From Halocafeteria seosinensis (Eukaryota; Sar; Bigyra; Bicosoecida), in assembly GCA_001687465.1 (NCBI GenBank), contig LVLI01000173.1, positions 104,103 to 168,102 on the forward strand: a stretch of DNA of 64,000 nucleotides. Reading direction: 5' to 3'. This document shows, in pieces, positions 19,960-32,345 of the stretch. The position numbers were made by a program, and so were the translations under genes. The notes under the pieces were generated by a model. The model ran no database searches and was not told where the DNA came from. It saw only the letters and a program-made list of their open reading frames with translations. Numbering within the stretch: position 1 is the stretch's first letter; every line of letters starts with the position of its first letter.

Positions 19960-22900
19960 CTAGAAGTGCTGTCTCGAGCCCGCAGTTTTTCGCTTGGCGC
20001 TCCTCTTTCGTCCGATGCGGCGAGCCGAATGCGAAGCCACAGGTCTTACGCTAGGGAGAGTTTGTGCAAATTCTTTCTTCTCCGATTTCGTTCGTTCCAG
20101 GCGTCTACGTCGCGACTCGCTGTGGTACTTGGCCTCGTGGGACAAGCTAGCGCGTTTCTTGGCAAATTGTAGCTGCCGAGCGTGATCATTGGTTGCCATT
20201 GCGGAAAGAGGATTTGTAGTACCCCCATGAGAAAGGTTCGATTGCCCCTTGGCATTATCCACTTCCACTTCAACAAGTGGAGCCGGTTCTGCGAGAAGTT
20301 TGGATTTCCACACTCGGAAATTGAGCAAGGTTTTACTCGAAGCTTTAAGCTCAGACGTATCGACATCAGTTGCCTTAGCTACTTGCGTAGGCTTATTTTT
20401 CACCGAAGGGGGTTCATTGGTCGAGAGACGAGGCTGCTTTACTGACACGACGCGCACACTTTGTAGTTGAATGGGGGTTCGTTTCCCTACATCAACAAAT
20501 TGCGCAGAACCTGCCCTTAGGAGCTGCTTGTCGCCACCCGAGTGCAGCGCTAACGGATTTCGAGTGGGGGTCGGATCTCTCTTCAGTTCCTTTCCGCTCG
20601 AGCTATGTCCCGTCACCGTCGTATACAAAAACTCGCTTTCTGATATGCCTAGATTTTGAGCGTAAATTTGCAGCGGATCATCATACCGCTGCATACGCTT
20701 CTTATTGCGCTTCCGCTTATATGCTAACAGGAAGACGGCCAGTATACAAAGAGTCAGAGCCACAATTCCAGGAATGATTGCTCCCACAATATCATTCACG
20801 CCTAGGTTACTTCCTGCGACAGCTGCTGCTGGATCTTCATCGTCTGGATTAGTGGAGCTCACTGTTGGAGAGGCTTGCAACTGATCTAACGAGGCGGAGG
20901 GTGTCTTCTTTGTCGACAATGGCGTGTGCTCTCCAGTTGCCGGCGATGTCGGAATGCTTCTGGAAGATGACCAAGTAGAAGAGGCTGGCGAAGACACGGT
21001 TGGGCTCACTGTTAAGAACAGAGGGCGACGTCCAGAAGCTGAAGGGGTCGACGTAACAGATACTGTCGGAAATGCGGTGACGGAAGACGTTACGGTGGTG
21101 CTGACAGAGTTTGAAGCGGAAGAAGTCGGAGTGGGAGATACCGAAGGTTTCGTAAGACCGCCCCCTTGAAAACGTAATATTGGAAGGCCGTCTTTTTCTC
21201 CAATCTTCCAAATGTCAGCATCCCACATTTTGGAACCATTGTAGTAGTATAGCTGGTTCATGATCTTATTCAAATCTCCAGAGTTACCAATGCTTGAAAT
21301 GCTAGAAGCCCCGCTTCCCACCATGACTCTATCTGTGGATACTGAGTACTTCACTGACACAGAATCAGCTTGCGGTGACACACCACCTATTATCCCGCCA
21401 GTGTCACCGAGTTCGGACGACGCATTTCCACTAGAATAAGTCTTTTCGATTTTAAGTGAACCTTCCCGGTATGCAGCATTGGAACCGCATATCCCACCAG
21501 CTTCGTTTGCTAGAATGTTGCCCCTCGCGTACGAATTAGCAATATAGACCGAACCTTTATTTCTCGCTGTATGTTGCCCAGCAAGACCTCCACCTGCCGT
21601 ACCTGTGATATCTCCCATAGAGAAGCATTCAGAAACCCGCGTTTCTCCCTTTAAGAAAGCCGCACCGAAACCTAGAATCCCACCGCTTCCGTGACCACCA
21701 ATATCTCCCAAGGAATAGGAACGATGGACCTCGCATTTTCCGTCTTCTCCGCCACATCCTCCACCAATGAGGCCTCCAGAGCCATGTCCATCAATGCTTC
21801 CACTGGAACAGCAGCCGGTCACGTTTACAACTCCCCCAACTCGTCCTGCGAATACGCCGACGATTCCACCAGCAGTCTCTAATATTCTGCCAGTCGAAGA
21901 GCACTCAGAGATCATAACATGACCCCCTTCAAAACCACACTTTGCCCCACAGATTCCTCCTCCACCTTGACTATCAAGAAATATACCCGTCACGAGCCCT
22001 GTAGAACTGCAATGGTGAATTTGAGCAAAGCGTTGCTGTGGTTGGAGAATAAACCCGCCTTGAGGACTCGTTTCCCCGCCCTTCATGTGAACGCCGACTA
22101 CAACAGGGGAATGTCCAAGTGAAGAAATGCTCTTATTTCCACCTACAATGAATCCGCCGAAATTGGTGACTCCATCAAGGCGAATTTCGTAGTTGTTCCC
22201 GTCCAGCGTTTCTCCAGACATCAAGGACAGGAATGTTCGATTATCGTAGTAGTCCAACCAGGTAAAACTGCACCTCTGTTTGAACGTGGCAAGCGATTCC
22301 ACAAACTCAAAACAGTCCTCTTTACCCTCGAGGATGGATAGTCGGAGATCATGGAATCTCAAGATGGGGGCATTCGTTATAGAGTGGACAAACCACGTAT
22401 CCTCTGACCACCTGACCTTATGGTTATATGTGTACAGTCTTCCAAGAATCTCGTCCAGATTTCCCGAGTTTCCAATACTGCTGGTAAGACGGTCTCCATT
22501 TTGTCCAACTATTGCAGGTGGTGGTGGTGCGTCCACAGAGGACCCCACGGACACAGGCTGAACCGGCGAGGGGTTTCCACTAGGCCCAGCAAACACTGAA
22601 TACGAAATGCTCACCCACTTAGGATTGGAGCCTATACTGGCAATGATTCCGCCCGCCCCCGCGGCAAAACTGATATCTCCACTTGCATACGTGCTTACTA
22701 TGGATATGTTCCCGCCTGAAGAAGCGGTCATTGCACCCGTTATTCCACCTCCTCTTCCTTTGACGTCTCCAACTGAGTAACAGTTTCTTAGAGACACTGT
22801 GCCTCCCCTACCTGCCGTCTGCATGCCTGTAATGCAACCAGCGCCATCAGAGACAACGTCTCCCTCCGAGTAAGATTCAACAATGGAGATTATTCCCCCA

Positions 22901-25138
22901 TCTGGAGCAGTAGCACCAGCGGCAATGCCGCCTGCACCTTGTCCTTGCACGGTCCCTAGAGAATAGCACTTGTCAATATAAACGCTTCCACCTTTCATTC
23001 CTGCTTCCGCAGCAAGAATACCTCCAGCAAATTGGCCTATAATTGTACCCGTCGATGAGCACCTAAATATCTCGGCGGAACCACCGTTAATTCCGAGTCT
23101 GCCTCCAACTATCCCACCTGCACCTGTCCCTGGGATATCTCCAGTTGTTCTTGATCGCGATATTTTAACGTTTCCCCGGTTCGCTGCACAAGCGAAACCA
23201 CATAATCCGCCACCACGGGCACCTCCATCGCCGCCTTGCAGTACTCCTTGAACGATTCCCGTAGAAGTGCAGAAATCGATCTTGAAAAACTTCTGCATCG
23301 AGGTTACGATGAAGCCGCCACTTGCACTGGTTGTACCACCCCGCGTGTGAACGTTTACGATTAATGGCGCTTCATGGATGTCGCTGATTGAGTCCTCTTC
23401 AGCAACTACGAAGAGACCAGAAAACCCTCGGATACCACTCAAGTCTACAGTGTAGCCGTTACCGTTAAAGGTCTCGTTGGGTCTCAAGCTTATAAACGTA
23501 CTACCCAATCTCCACGAGAGGTTGCATATTTGGCTGAAGGTCTTTTTGTCGTGACTATACTTGGTACATGCACTGTCTCCCTCCATGATGGTTAGGCGAC
23601 GGTCCTGAAATCTCAGAACAGGTGGATCATCCGAAGACCAAACAACCCACGTATTGTTGGACCACTTTTGCTCACCATTGTGCTGGTATAGCTGTCCTTT
23701 TATATCAGTAAGATTGTTGGAATTTCCTTCTAGTTCATCGATATTTTCCACTCCCTCGCCTACGATTCCATCTATCACCGGAGCCAGCGAGCGTACTCTT
23801 GTCGAGTCTTCAGAGCTCTCCTCATCTTCCAGAGCGAGTCTTCGCTGTAACATGGGGCGCCGACTTAGGGCAAGAGGTGGAGAATATACGGAGTATCGGA
23901 TACTGACCCGGCTGTTCGAGTAGACCTGGCCGATGATGCCTCCCGCATCAGAATGCACTTCCCCACTCACATATGCATTAGTAACTGACACATTGGTCTT
24001 CCTTGGGTCTCCGTATGAGTTGTCAGTCCCAGCCACCCCCGCTATGCCTCCTGCTCCTTTTCCCTTTACTTGACCGGAGGAGTAGCAATTGAGTATGGAA
24101 ATGGTGCCAGCTCCCGTTCCTGTTACTGATATTGCTCCTGCGATACCACCAGCATCTCTTCCTAGTATATCCCCCTTGTTGAACGAGCTGGTGATGGAGA
24201 CGCTTCCACCATGTCTCCCTGGAGCAGCACCAGCAATGCCCCCAGCGCTCTGTTCTAGAATTGCCCCTAGAGCAGAGCATTGATGGACGGACACATGCCC
24301 GTTTTTCATACCACCTTCTCCCGCGAGTATACCACCAGCGTATGCCGCTTCAATAGTTCCCGCTGAAACGCAGCCACTTATTTCTGCTGTACCTCCTTCC
24401 AAGCCCAAGCGACCACCAGCAATTCCTCCGGCCCCAGGTCCTTTGATGACGCCATTGAAAGTCGTTCGGAATATCTGCACTTCTCCTCCATTCAACGCAC
24501 ACATAAATCCGCATATCCCACCGCCACGTTTGCCGCTGTTATTTTGGATACTACCTTGGACGGTGCCTGACGCACTGCATGAGTCGACTTTAAAGAACTT
24601 CTGCTCAGCCTGAACAATGAACCCACCTCTTGTGCTTGTTTCCCCGCCAGAAGTATGAACGTTATGAATGAAGGGAGACGAAGTAAAGTTGCTAACTCCT
24701 TCAACAATGAAGAGTCCTTGGAATCCAGAAATACCGGAAAGGTCAATGTTGTAATTGTTGCCGTCAAAGGTCTCATAAGCTTGCAATGTGATGAAATCTC
24801 CAAGCCTAACCCACGTTATGTCGCATAGTTGGTCAAACCGCTCCCAAACAGTGTTATAATGGATACATTCCACTTCTCCAAGAATTATAGAGCCCCTTAA
24901 ATTACGTCTGGGAGGGGGACTACTGCTGGGAGAAACTGTGGGAGTTGGAGAAGGTGTAGGAGTTCTTGTAGGAACTGATACGTTCCCCATGCAAAATTCG
25001 GGACCGCTGTACTCCAAATAGTACTCCCGTTCCACAGTCTCAAATATAGGCTGATAGTCGGCTCCGCTTGGACACAGCTCTCTCTGGTTTCCCGGGTTAT
25101 TGTGTAATTCCCTGGACGAGAATGTAGACGGTGTCCAA

Positions 25139-25180
<42 letters not shown>

Positions 25181-28100
25181 ATGTATGGCACCGACTTACA
25201 CTTCAAAAAGATGATCAGGGGAAACTCCCACAAATACATTTTCCGGGAGAATTCGTAGCAAGTTGCTTGAGAGGATGCTGAAGCAAATGAAGAATATGCA
25301 CGGACGGAACCGTTTCGATCAAATAAATTTGAGTACACATACATTCCATCAACGCGTTTAATTCCCTTAAATGCGTTTTCATCAATTACCCTTAACTGGT
25401 TTCCTTCCAAATCTCTGGTAGCTCAGATTCAAGGGTAAAACATTCGCTCGCAGCTGCGCTATGCTAAATCCCAACGTACATTAGCTCCATGGTCTCAGCA
25501 TCGTCGAACAAGCCACCCGGTAGATGAACCAAATGATTCCGACTCAGGTCTCTGTAGCGGAACCAGGTATTAGTAGCGGTAGCGGGTCTCTGTGTGCACT
25601 AAACGGCTTACATAAATTGAACGGATTCCAATCCTGCAAACGCGGCTACTGAAAGTGTCTGCAAACTATTGCCGTTAAGTCGTCTGCCAAGCGGTGGCAC
25701 CGGAAGAAGCATGTATTCAGTCAAAACAAAATTCCTGAATTGGAAGGAACTGCTTACATATCTCTGAGGCTTTCCGTATGTCTGAATCGACCACCGGGTA
25801 GATGCATCAAAGCATTGTGTGATAAATCCCTGAGACAGTCAGCAGTTTCCTAAGTTTTCCGAGCTTTTATCATGCAGATCAGGGTAGACTCACAGGTCAT
25901 GCAAGTTAGTCAGCCCCAAGAATGCATCTTCGGGCACATCGACAATTTCGCATTGTGACAATTCCCTGGAACACAGGTGTATAGTGAAGTACACTCTACC
26001 ACTTTTTTAATGCACTTCTAGACTCACAATCTCGATAACGAGTGCAAATGAACAAATGCTGCCCCGGGAAGCGATTCCAAATGATTTTGGCGGAGCTCTC
26101 TGAGGGTTCATGGCATAAAATGGCAGGCTTTCCTCCTTGTCAGGAATTGCGGAACTTGGAAGTCACTTACAGTGTATGGAGCCGGTTCAAACCAATGAAT
26201 GAGTCATTTGTGAACGTCTCCAGTGAATTTACCGAGAGATCGCTGTAGCAGAAGATTAAGTACATTGCTGGCTGCAATTTTTTCTTGCAACGAACACTTA
26301 CAGATGATTCAGCGACCCCAATGAGTTGAAAACATTACTCTTCAGCATGGTGATGAGATTCCCCCTAAGGTGTCTGCAGCAAAAATATATTTTTGGATCC
26401 ACAAGGCAAATCCGAAAAGTTGCGATTCTACGCCTTACAGCCTACGTAACGATGCCAATCCTGCAAAAGTGTCCTTGTTGAGCTCTTCCAAGTTATTATT
26501 TTCCAAGGATCTGCAAACAGCGACAGCATCGTCAGCATCGTCAGCAAGGCTCATGTGGCGTTCTACCAAGAGAGTCATTGTGGTTGCTACGTACAAAGTT
26601 CTAAGCAAGTGCAGGCCCTTAAATGTTTTCCCTTTCAGTTCTTGCAACTTGTTCCCATCCAAGGATCTGCTTTGACAAACAAAAGCGTGTTAACTTATAC
26701 CCGTCTCAAGCCTCTGAAATTCACATACAGAGTGGTCAAGGAGTCCAGGGTTTCAAACAGCCCAGGTCCCACGGAGCTTAACTCGTTTCGCTCGACATGG
26801 CTGCAGCCGGTAGTGCTATGAGCTTCATTCCACGAAGTCTAAAAGTACACCTGAATGACTTACAGATCTGTCAGAGATGACATGCAGTCAAATACTCCAG
26901 GCTTTAGAGTACTTATTTTGTTTCCACTTAGACGCCTGTTCCGCAGCAACAACGCATCAACAGAGTCATGAGGTTTGGTAGAGTAGTTCATGAGATATTC
27001 CCATACAGGTTTGTTAGCGATTCCATACAGCCGAACACGGCAGGCTCCAAGGCGCTGATTTTGTTTCTTTCAACATGCCTGCAGTAGTGGTACAAAATAG
27101 CATTCTTACATATTGTGGTTGCACCAGTCAAAGCTACGTACAAATTCCGCAGGGTTGAAAGATTTCTAAATATCCCCTCTTGTAAGCCTGTAAGAGGGTT
27201 GTTTTCCAACCGTCTGTGGAGAATAAGAAGGGCATTGAGTTCAGGAACTATGAGGCAACCATGAGTTTGGTGAACTTACAGGTACTCAAGACTTTGCAGG
27301 TATTCGAATATACCGTCTGGAAGTCTCGTTAGTGCAGTGTGCCTAATAGTTCTGGATAAGTAGCATAACGTTTTCTTTCTGCCAAACATGGCAACGGTCC
27401 CAGATACTGTAACAGTACTTACAGTCGCCGAAGGGATAATAGTCCCAAGAAAACGTCCGGGTCTAGTGTCTCCAGGCTGTTTGCTTGTAATTCCCTGTAG
27501 TAATAGGCAGTATACTTCTTGTAGCTGCTGGACTCCACACTAACTCCAGCTGAACTTTTTATTGCCTTACACCTTGTGCAAATTTGTCATGTCTCTGAAA
27601 AGCCCTCTTGGTAGACTTTTCAAGCGATTCCCCGAAAAAGTCCTGTAAAAACAGGGTAATCTAACATGCATGAACTCTTCCATTGCTGTGTACACTTACA
27701 GTGATGATACTTGATGCTGCTTCAAGAAGGCATCAGGATGAACTCGCTCAAAATTCCCTGAGTAAACATTCCTGCGTGAGTCCAATGAGTTGTAACGCAC
27801 GGCTTCTTTAATGTATGTATGACGTGTAAATCACGTACACATTATTTTCGCAATTGAAACAAAACAGCAGCGTCGTTTTGCCCTCCTTTTCATCGCAAAT
27901 GCAGGTGCACGCATGAACCCCACAATTCGTTTCCGCAAGCGTTCCTATGCAAAACTGGTCGACGTCTGCTGCTGTCTCGTCCAACTTGTCGAAGGTAGTT
28001 TCTGGTGGGCAATATGCTGAGCTCTCCCCAGGATTGTTTATAAGTACTCTGCCCATGCGTTAGAGTAACTCTATTCGCACTCTAGACAGTATCTGTACTT

Positions 28101-29812
28101 GATTCACTTACACGCTCTCCAGCTTTTCAAGGCCAGAGGTGAAATTGTGTGGAATGAAGAACAGCTTATTATGCTTCAGGCTCCTGGAAGAGGTTCAACA
28201 TCTCCCCGAGGAATATATCGAAATGGCATATCTATAGAGCACCAACAATACGTACAACCAGCGTAACTCATCGAGACCATCAAAGGAATCCTTGAAAATC
28301 CTCCCGACATTACTGGAACTCAGGTCTCTGCACCAAGATGGTCCATGTATAAAGCTATGTCTCCGCTACACATGACCTGTCGACTTGATCGCTTACAATT
28401 GCTTTAAATTCTTCAACGGAGTGAAAGAGGTCTTATGAATCGTCTTCAAATTATTTTCGGTCAAGTTCCTGCACGGCAAAGGTATTGAGTGGAATTGAAC
28501 GAGAATTTAGCAAGGCACAACACATCTTGTACCATACAGTGCTTCCAGAGAGGCCAGGGGCTGCAAGACATCCGCGTCCAGAGGCGTCGACATTGCATTT
28601 GCTCCAAGGTCCCTGGAACAAATCCATTTCGATTACACAGAATCTAAAGTATTTTCGCTCTTCATAAAAGCTCACAGAAACCGCAGCGCAGCCAAGTTTT
28701 GAAAACTATTAGCAGACAGATGCTGAAGATGGTTTTCTCTGTAAATTCTGCGCCAGCGAGAGTCATTCCCCATACCGGCCACGCACAACAAGCATATACG
28801 TAATGAAGGGGAGCTTACAAAGTCTTCAAATGTGTCAGTCCCTCAAACCAGTCGCTTTGTATACCTCTCAAGTCATTGTTGCTCAACTCACTGTGTGTAC
28901 AAGTTCAGGTACCAGCATAAGTTACTGCTTTCCCCGTGGTGTGGACACTTACAGCTTCTGAAGATTGGGAAAGTTAGTAAGCACACCATCAAGGTTATGA
29001 AACTTGTTCCTCGAGAGATCTCTGGGACATTTTAAGAGTTAATTGCGACCGGTAATACCATAGAAGGTTATAAAGTTCTGTATCGAGGTGCTCGTACAGT
29101 TTTTCCAGGTCTTGTATACCATCAAATGTTTCATGATCAAGATCCCATGCTTCAAGGTTGTTGCCGGAAAGGTCTCTGAAACCCAGAATAGCATCAAGGA
29201 GAATATCTTACCATTCCCAAGAACTTAACGCCCACTTACAGTTTCTTTAACTGAGTCAACTCTTTGAATGGGCTTCCTGCTAGTGAGGATAGGTCATTGT
29301 CAGCCAAATTCCTGCATTGGACCCTTCATGACGGAACCAAAGGCTGATGACTGAGGAGAAAGGCCTTCCTTACAAGTCCACAGTATCTTTAACTTCAGAG
29401 AATGCGCCACGTTCGATACGCAAGATGCCTTGTCCACTCAAATCGCTGCACCCAGAAAAATATGGCAGACATATTGTCACCCCACGCCTCCGGATCAAAC
29501 TTACATTGTCCCAGAACATCCAGTACACTTCTTCAAGGTAACATCCTCTCTTTCTTCTGAGTTGCATGTACATGTACAATTCGCGCCTGATTTCTCCACA
29601 CATGAACTTCCGGATTGCAAGTGCCGTCTGACAGACCTCCGGAGATAGTTATGCTGGCCATTATCACCACCATTCGCCCCGACGCGCCCAACGGCGCACG
29701 CAAGTATCCCTAGCAAACAAAATGCCTTTACGTGCGCCTTTGGAAATTTTGCCACCGCTGCTGAAGTGCAGCTGCTGGATAGACAGCTTCCTCTCTTGCG
29801 AGGACGAGTCAT
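19960..29812 (-). CDS. 31-exon LRR-GLUG receptor-like protein: 28 LRRs, three GLUG modules, one membrane helix, conserved tail (class A)
   Basis: Exons, 5' to 3': 29505-29812; LRR exons starting (low end) at 29374, 29240, 29098 (78 bases), 28953 (69), 28819, 28676, 28538 (75), 28397, 28256, 28112; cap exon 27839-28048; LRR exons at 27700, 27571, 27423, 27280, 27142, 27007, 26864, 26729, 26595, 26439, 26302, 26171, 26028, 25894, 25758, 25612, 25480, 25343; last exon 19960-25111. Unmarked LRR exons are 72 bases. All 30 introns are phase 2, 57-84 bases except the last (231). The sum is 7692 bases, 2563 residues. Exon 1 holds a signal peptide (about 28-46) and Cys-rich N-cap. LRRs occupy about 103-344 and 415-846; C-cap 847-890; GLUG modules start near 917, 1350 and 1769; stalk about 2163-2275; membrane helix about 2285-2315; tail to 2563 with DPLQIYAQNLG, SKLLAEPAPLVEVEV and KKEFAQTLPS. 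Receptor or adhesion role inferred from architecture. Confidence 0.88.
21170..24900 (-). repeat. Three tandem GLUG modules within one exon
   Basis: Three module copies of about 1.2-1.3 kb in head-to-tail order, each with a cap (LRGSIILGEVECIHY, LTIMEGDSACTKY, LSILEGKEDCFEF), the GG(E/T)TS..GGFI...Q.FF signature, a run of 31-residue GLUG repeats and a closing GNS.(N/D)L..I.(G/N).LY...W segment. No intron interrupts them, unlike the LRR part of the same gene. Boundaries are approximate. Confidence 0.85.
25142..25176. repeat. (GA)n microsatellite in the last intron of the LRR-GLUG gene
   Basis: About 17 GA units; on the coding strand this is a CT tract about 30 bases before the acceptor used at 25111. 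The host intron (25112-25342, 231 bases) is three times longer than any other in the gene, so the tract may have helped expand it. Confidence 0.93.
25343..27771 (-). repeat. LRR exon array B (eighteen 72-base exons)
   Basis: Eighteen consecutive exons, every one exactly 72 bases and phase 2-2, separated by introns of 57-84 bases. Units follow L.L..N.L..L....F..L..L..L. Some neighbours are especially alike, such as 26864-26935 (LSGNKISTLKPGVFDCMSSL) and 27007-27078 (VERNKISALEPAVFGCMESL), pointing to recent exon duplication. Confidence 0.93.
27839..28048 (-). other. Exon encoding a combined LRR C-cap and new N-cap
   Basis: This 210-base phase 2-2 exon begins with the C-cap signature seen at the end of LRR arrays (INNPGESSAYCPP) and then carries an N-cap-like Cys cluster (CGVHACTCICDE, then LLFCFNC) of the kind found in exon 1 of both LRR genes. 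It divides the ectodomain into two independently capped LRR solenoids. Confidence 0.8.
28112..29445 (-). repeat. LRR exon array A (ten LRRs)
   Basis: Ten consecutive phase 2-2 exons, one LRR each. Seven are 72 bases; three deviate but stay multiples of three: 29098-29175 (78 bases, 26 residues), 28953-29021 (69, 23 residues) and 28538-28612 (75, 25 residues). Typical units read DLSGQGILRIERGAFSEVKD and ELSNNDLRGIQSDWFEGLTH. Confidence 0.92.
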
Positions 29813-31168
29813 TCTCGTAGTGCAAGAGAGTAGATAGAGCCTTCTCCCTTTCGACTTTGAACACGAACCAATGGCTCGTATGATAATACGTGGTTCTGCA
29901 TGGAGAAAAGGGGTATTTCAAATGACTGCCACATGCGGACTTATGCCTTGGTTGGTCTTGCGACCTCGTCTAGTGTTCGACAAGGACCTGGAGGACGGCT
30001 CTCAATGCCTTTTTATCATTTTCCATACCCTCAAAATGGCCTCATTCAGAGACAGCAGTGTAGGGAGCATTTAGGTTTCCTTTGCCTAAAAACACAAGCG
30101 TGATAGTATCACATACCGCTTAATGAATAGCTCTCTGGATTTTGGACTCTGCCGCTATAATTGATTAGGTACTCTCCCCGAATTCGCTACACACACGCTA
30201 CGAAATCAAAGAATGGATACTGCTATCAGTATACCAGGCTTGGAGACTTTCGCCACAGAATCCTGGAAGTATTTGTCGTACTTGCTACGCGATTGGTACC
30301 ACAGTAAAGCGGGCAACCAAATCCACCAGTTTGTTCTTCACTGCTGACAAGGGAGCGGACACAGAGCAAGGGAGCGACGAGACCGCTTCAACCCTTTCTG
30401 CAGTCAAGGCCAATAAAATCCCAGAATAAATTACAGCAGCGGTTCGGGATCGACTATGCTACTGCGGATCCTCTCATAAGTTTAGAATTGGTTGAGCGCT
30501 CTAACAATAATAGAGCGCAGGATGACCACTGCAACTTGTACTTGAAGCAAAAACCTGGAATTTGCGAAGCATTTCCCGACAGCGTCCATTGGGCCTTTGG
30601 AGAGAACATAGTGAGAGTTTGAGCTGAAGAGAAGAAGAAGAGGAGTTGGAAGGTTATATGGACAGCAGATTGCATTGACGGCGATATGTCCCGTCGTGAT
30701 TGCTCTCGTAATCTAAGATAGCGGAAGTTGGGCGGGAGATGAGCTCCTGAGCCAAGGGGATCCATAGCGGCAACAAAAGAAGAATCTCCATCCTGTGCTA
30801 ATAAAATCCCTACAGGAGCTATCGAGTGGCCACGAAGACGAGTGTAATCGTCGTTTGTTCGCGCCCTTGGTCGATTGAAAACGAAGGCATTACCAGTACA
30901 AGTTGTCCTTAGTTGTACTTCAAACACTTGTGAAACCCCAATGTTACCAAACAACAGTTGTTTTTGTTAACACCTGCAAACAGAAGTTACGCTTTTCCAG
31001 CCTCGTCGAGCGTTGCTACTACCGATGCCTTATCCCAGATATCGGTCTTACACATGTTTCTTTATTTATACCGCCGAGCGATTTTAATAGCTATACAGCC
31101 AAGCTTCAATAATACCGGGGCAGTAAACTAGGCGTCTTCCGGTAGGGGCACTACTAATATACACAACT

Positions 31169-31440
31169 TTAGTACAATGTACAATATAATAACAGTCTCA
31201 AACTGCTGGTTACCTGTTCCGTTGGATAGGCACGATAATCCGAAGAGGGAATGGTCACGGTCCTAATGCACGTTTCGGATTCAATCAGGCCGAGACACGA
31301 GAACCGACTGGTATCCCGGAGGCTAAAGGCTGTTTGCGCATTCCCTGAGCATGTACTGGATGGCATACCCTCCTCATCTCCATAATAACCTGCAGGACAA
31401 ATCTGGCGTATTCCGTTTTGACAGTGGTCTAGAGTTGCGC
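31169..31440 (-). pseudogene. Cys-rich (ephrin-receptor-like) fragment, copy 1
   Basis: The minus strand encodes CQNGIRQICPAGYYGDEEG followed by SSTCSGNAQ, the C..G....CPAGYYG...G type of repeat found in ephrin-receptor/GCC2-GCC3-like segments. The frame is open for only about 65 codons beyond a TTG and has no gene around it. It shares its whole length with the copy near 32.2 kb. Confidence 0.5.
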
Positions 31441-32054
31441 TGTGCTTTGTCGCTTCTTTATCGCCGAGGAAAGAGCATGAAGAAAATCGACGTATTTAGA
31501 AGACGTATTAGACAATACTAAATCATTCATATGGAACAATTGATTGACGGACAACACCACAATATAACGGAACTGCCGATTGATTAACAGCATCGCATAA
31601 CTTTAATACATCGTATCCGCGAATGGGCTTCCTACTGTGCGTCGCACAATTCGTGTGTCACCGTGACTCGGTACAAAGTACCGTTACGGGAACCCAATTA
31701 CTTGTTAGCAATTTTTGCGTGGCGACGCACATTCAGAATCAATAGAGCTGTGTTTTATGTTGCGACGGCATACACAATCTTCATAGGCGAACCCTATCGA
31801 GCTCTTCTTTTAACTGAACGTGGCGTCTGGCCAAACTATTGACCCTGTGCTACATGTATACCATGTGCAGCCGTACAAGTGCGATAAGCGACAGCTTTAG
31901 TTGCTTGCCTTCGGATTACATGCCTTTCGCCCCTTTTGTTTAGCCGATCTATGTGAGATTCGTCCGGGAAGTATTCATTTCGTATGCGGCACTGAAGGAA
32001 GTTTCAAGTCGTCGGCTCATTTTACACGATACGTAGCTGTGACAGCAAACTTCT

Positions 32055-32345
32055 ACAATGTACACTAGAATAACAGCAGCCCATATGTGCTCATGCTGGC
32101 GCTAAATAGGGACAGTAAACCTGAGAGAAGAATATTCGCCATGTATATGCACGCTTCATCCAGGCGGAGAAGACTACCGGCTGGTAGATCTTGGAGGGCA
32201 CAGGCTGTTTGCACATTATTCCCGAACATGTACGGACATCATACCCTCCTCATCTCCATAATAGCCTGCAGGAAAACCTGGCGTATTCCGTTTTGACAGT
32301 AGTATCCCCTTGGACACTTGCGTTGCTCGGTACGGTGCATTTACT
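32055..32345 (-). pseudogene. Cys-rich (ephrin-receptor-like) fragment, copy 2, frameshifted
   Basis: Homologous to copy 1 about 880 bases away, from the TACAATGTACA..A.AATAACAG end through the almost identical stretch around 32225-32300. It keeps KCPRGYYCQNGIRQ and, after a one-base loss relative to copy 1, PAGYYGDEEGM in another frame. The Cys of CPAGYYG is destroyed. A decayed duplicate. Confidence 0.5.

Noticed and set aside
19960-25410. Reading the LRR-GLUG gene as one exon starting at 25410
   Set aside because: The stretch 25112-25342 would translate a CT microsatellite into a Leu-Ser run; splicing it out joins an exact 72-base LRR exon to the C-cap in frame, and 29 further exons upstream fit the same rule.
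30454-30954. 166-codon minus-strand frame in the gap before the melted-like gene
   Set aside because: Starts at a non-ATG codon, no recognisable domain, composition not protein-like.
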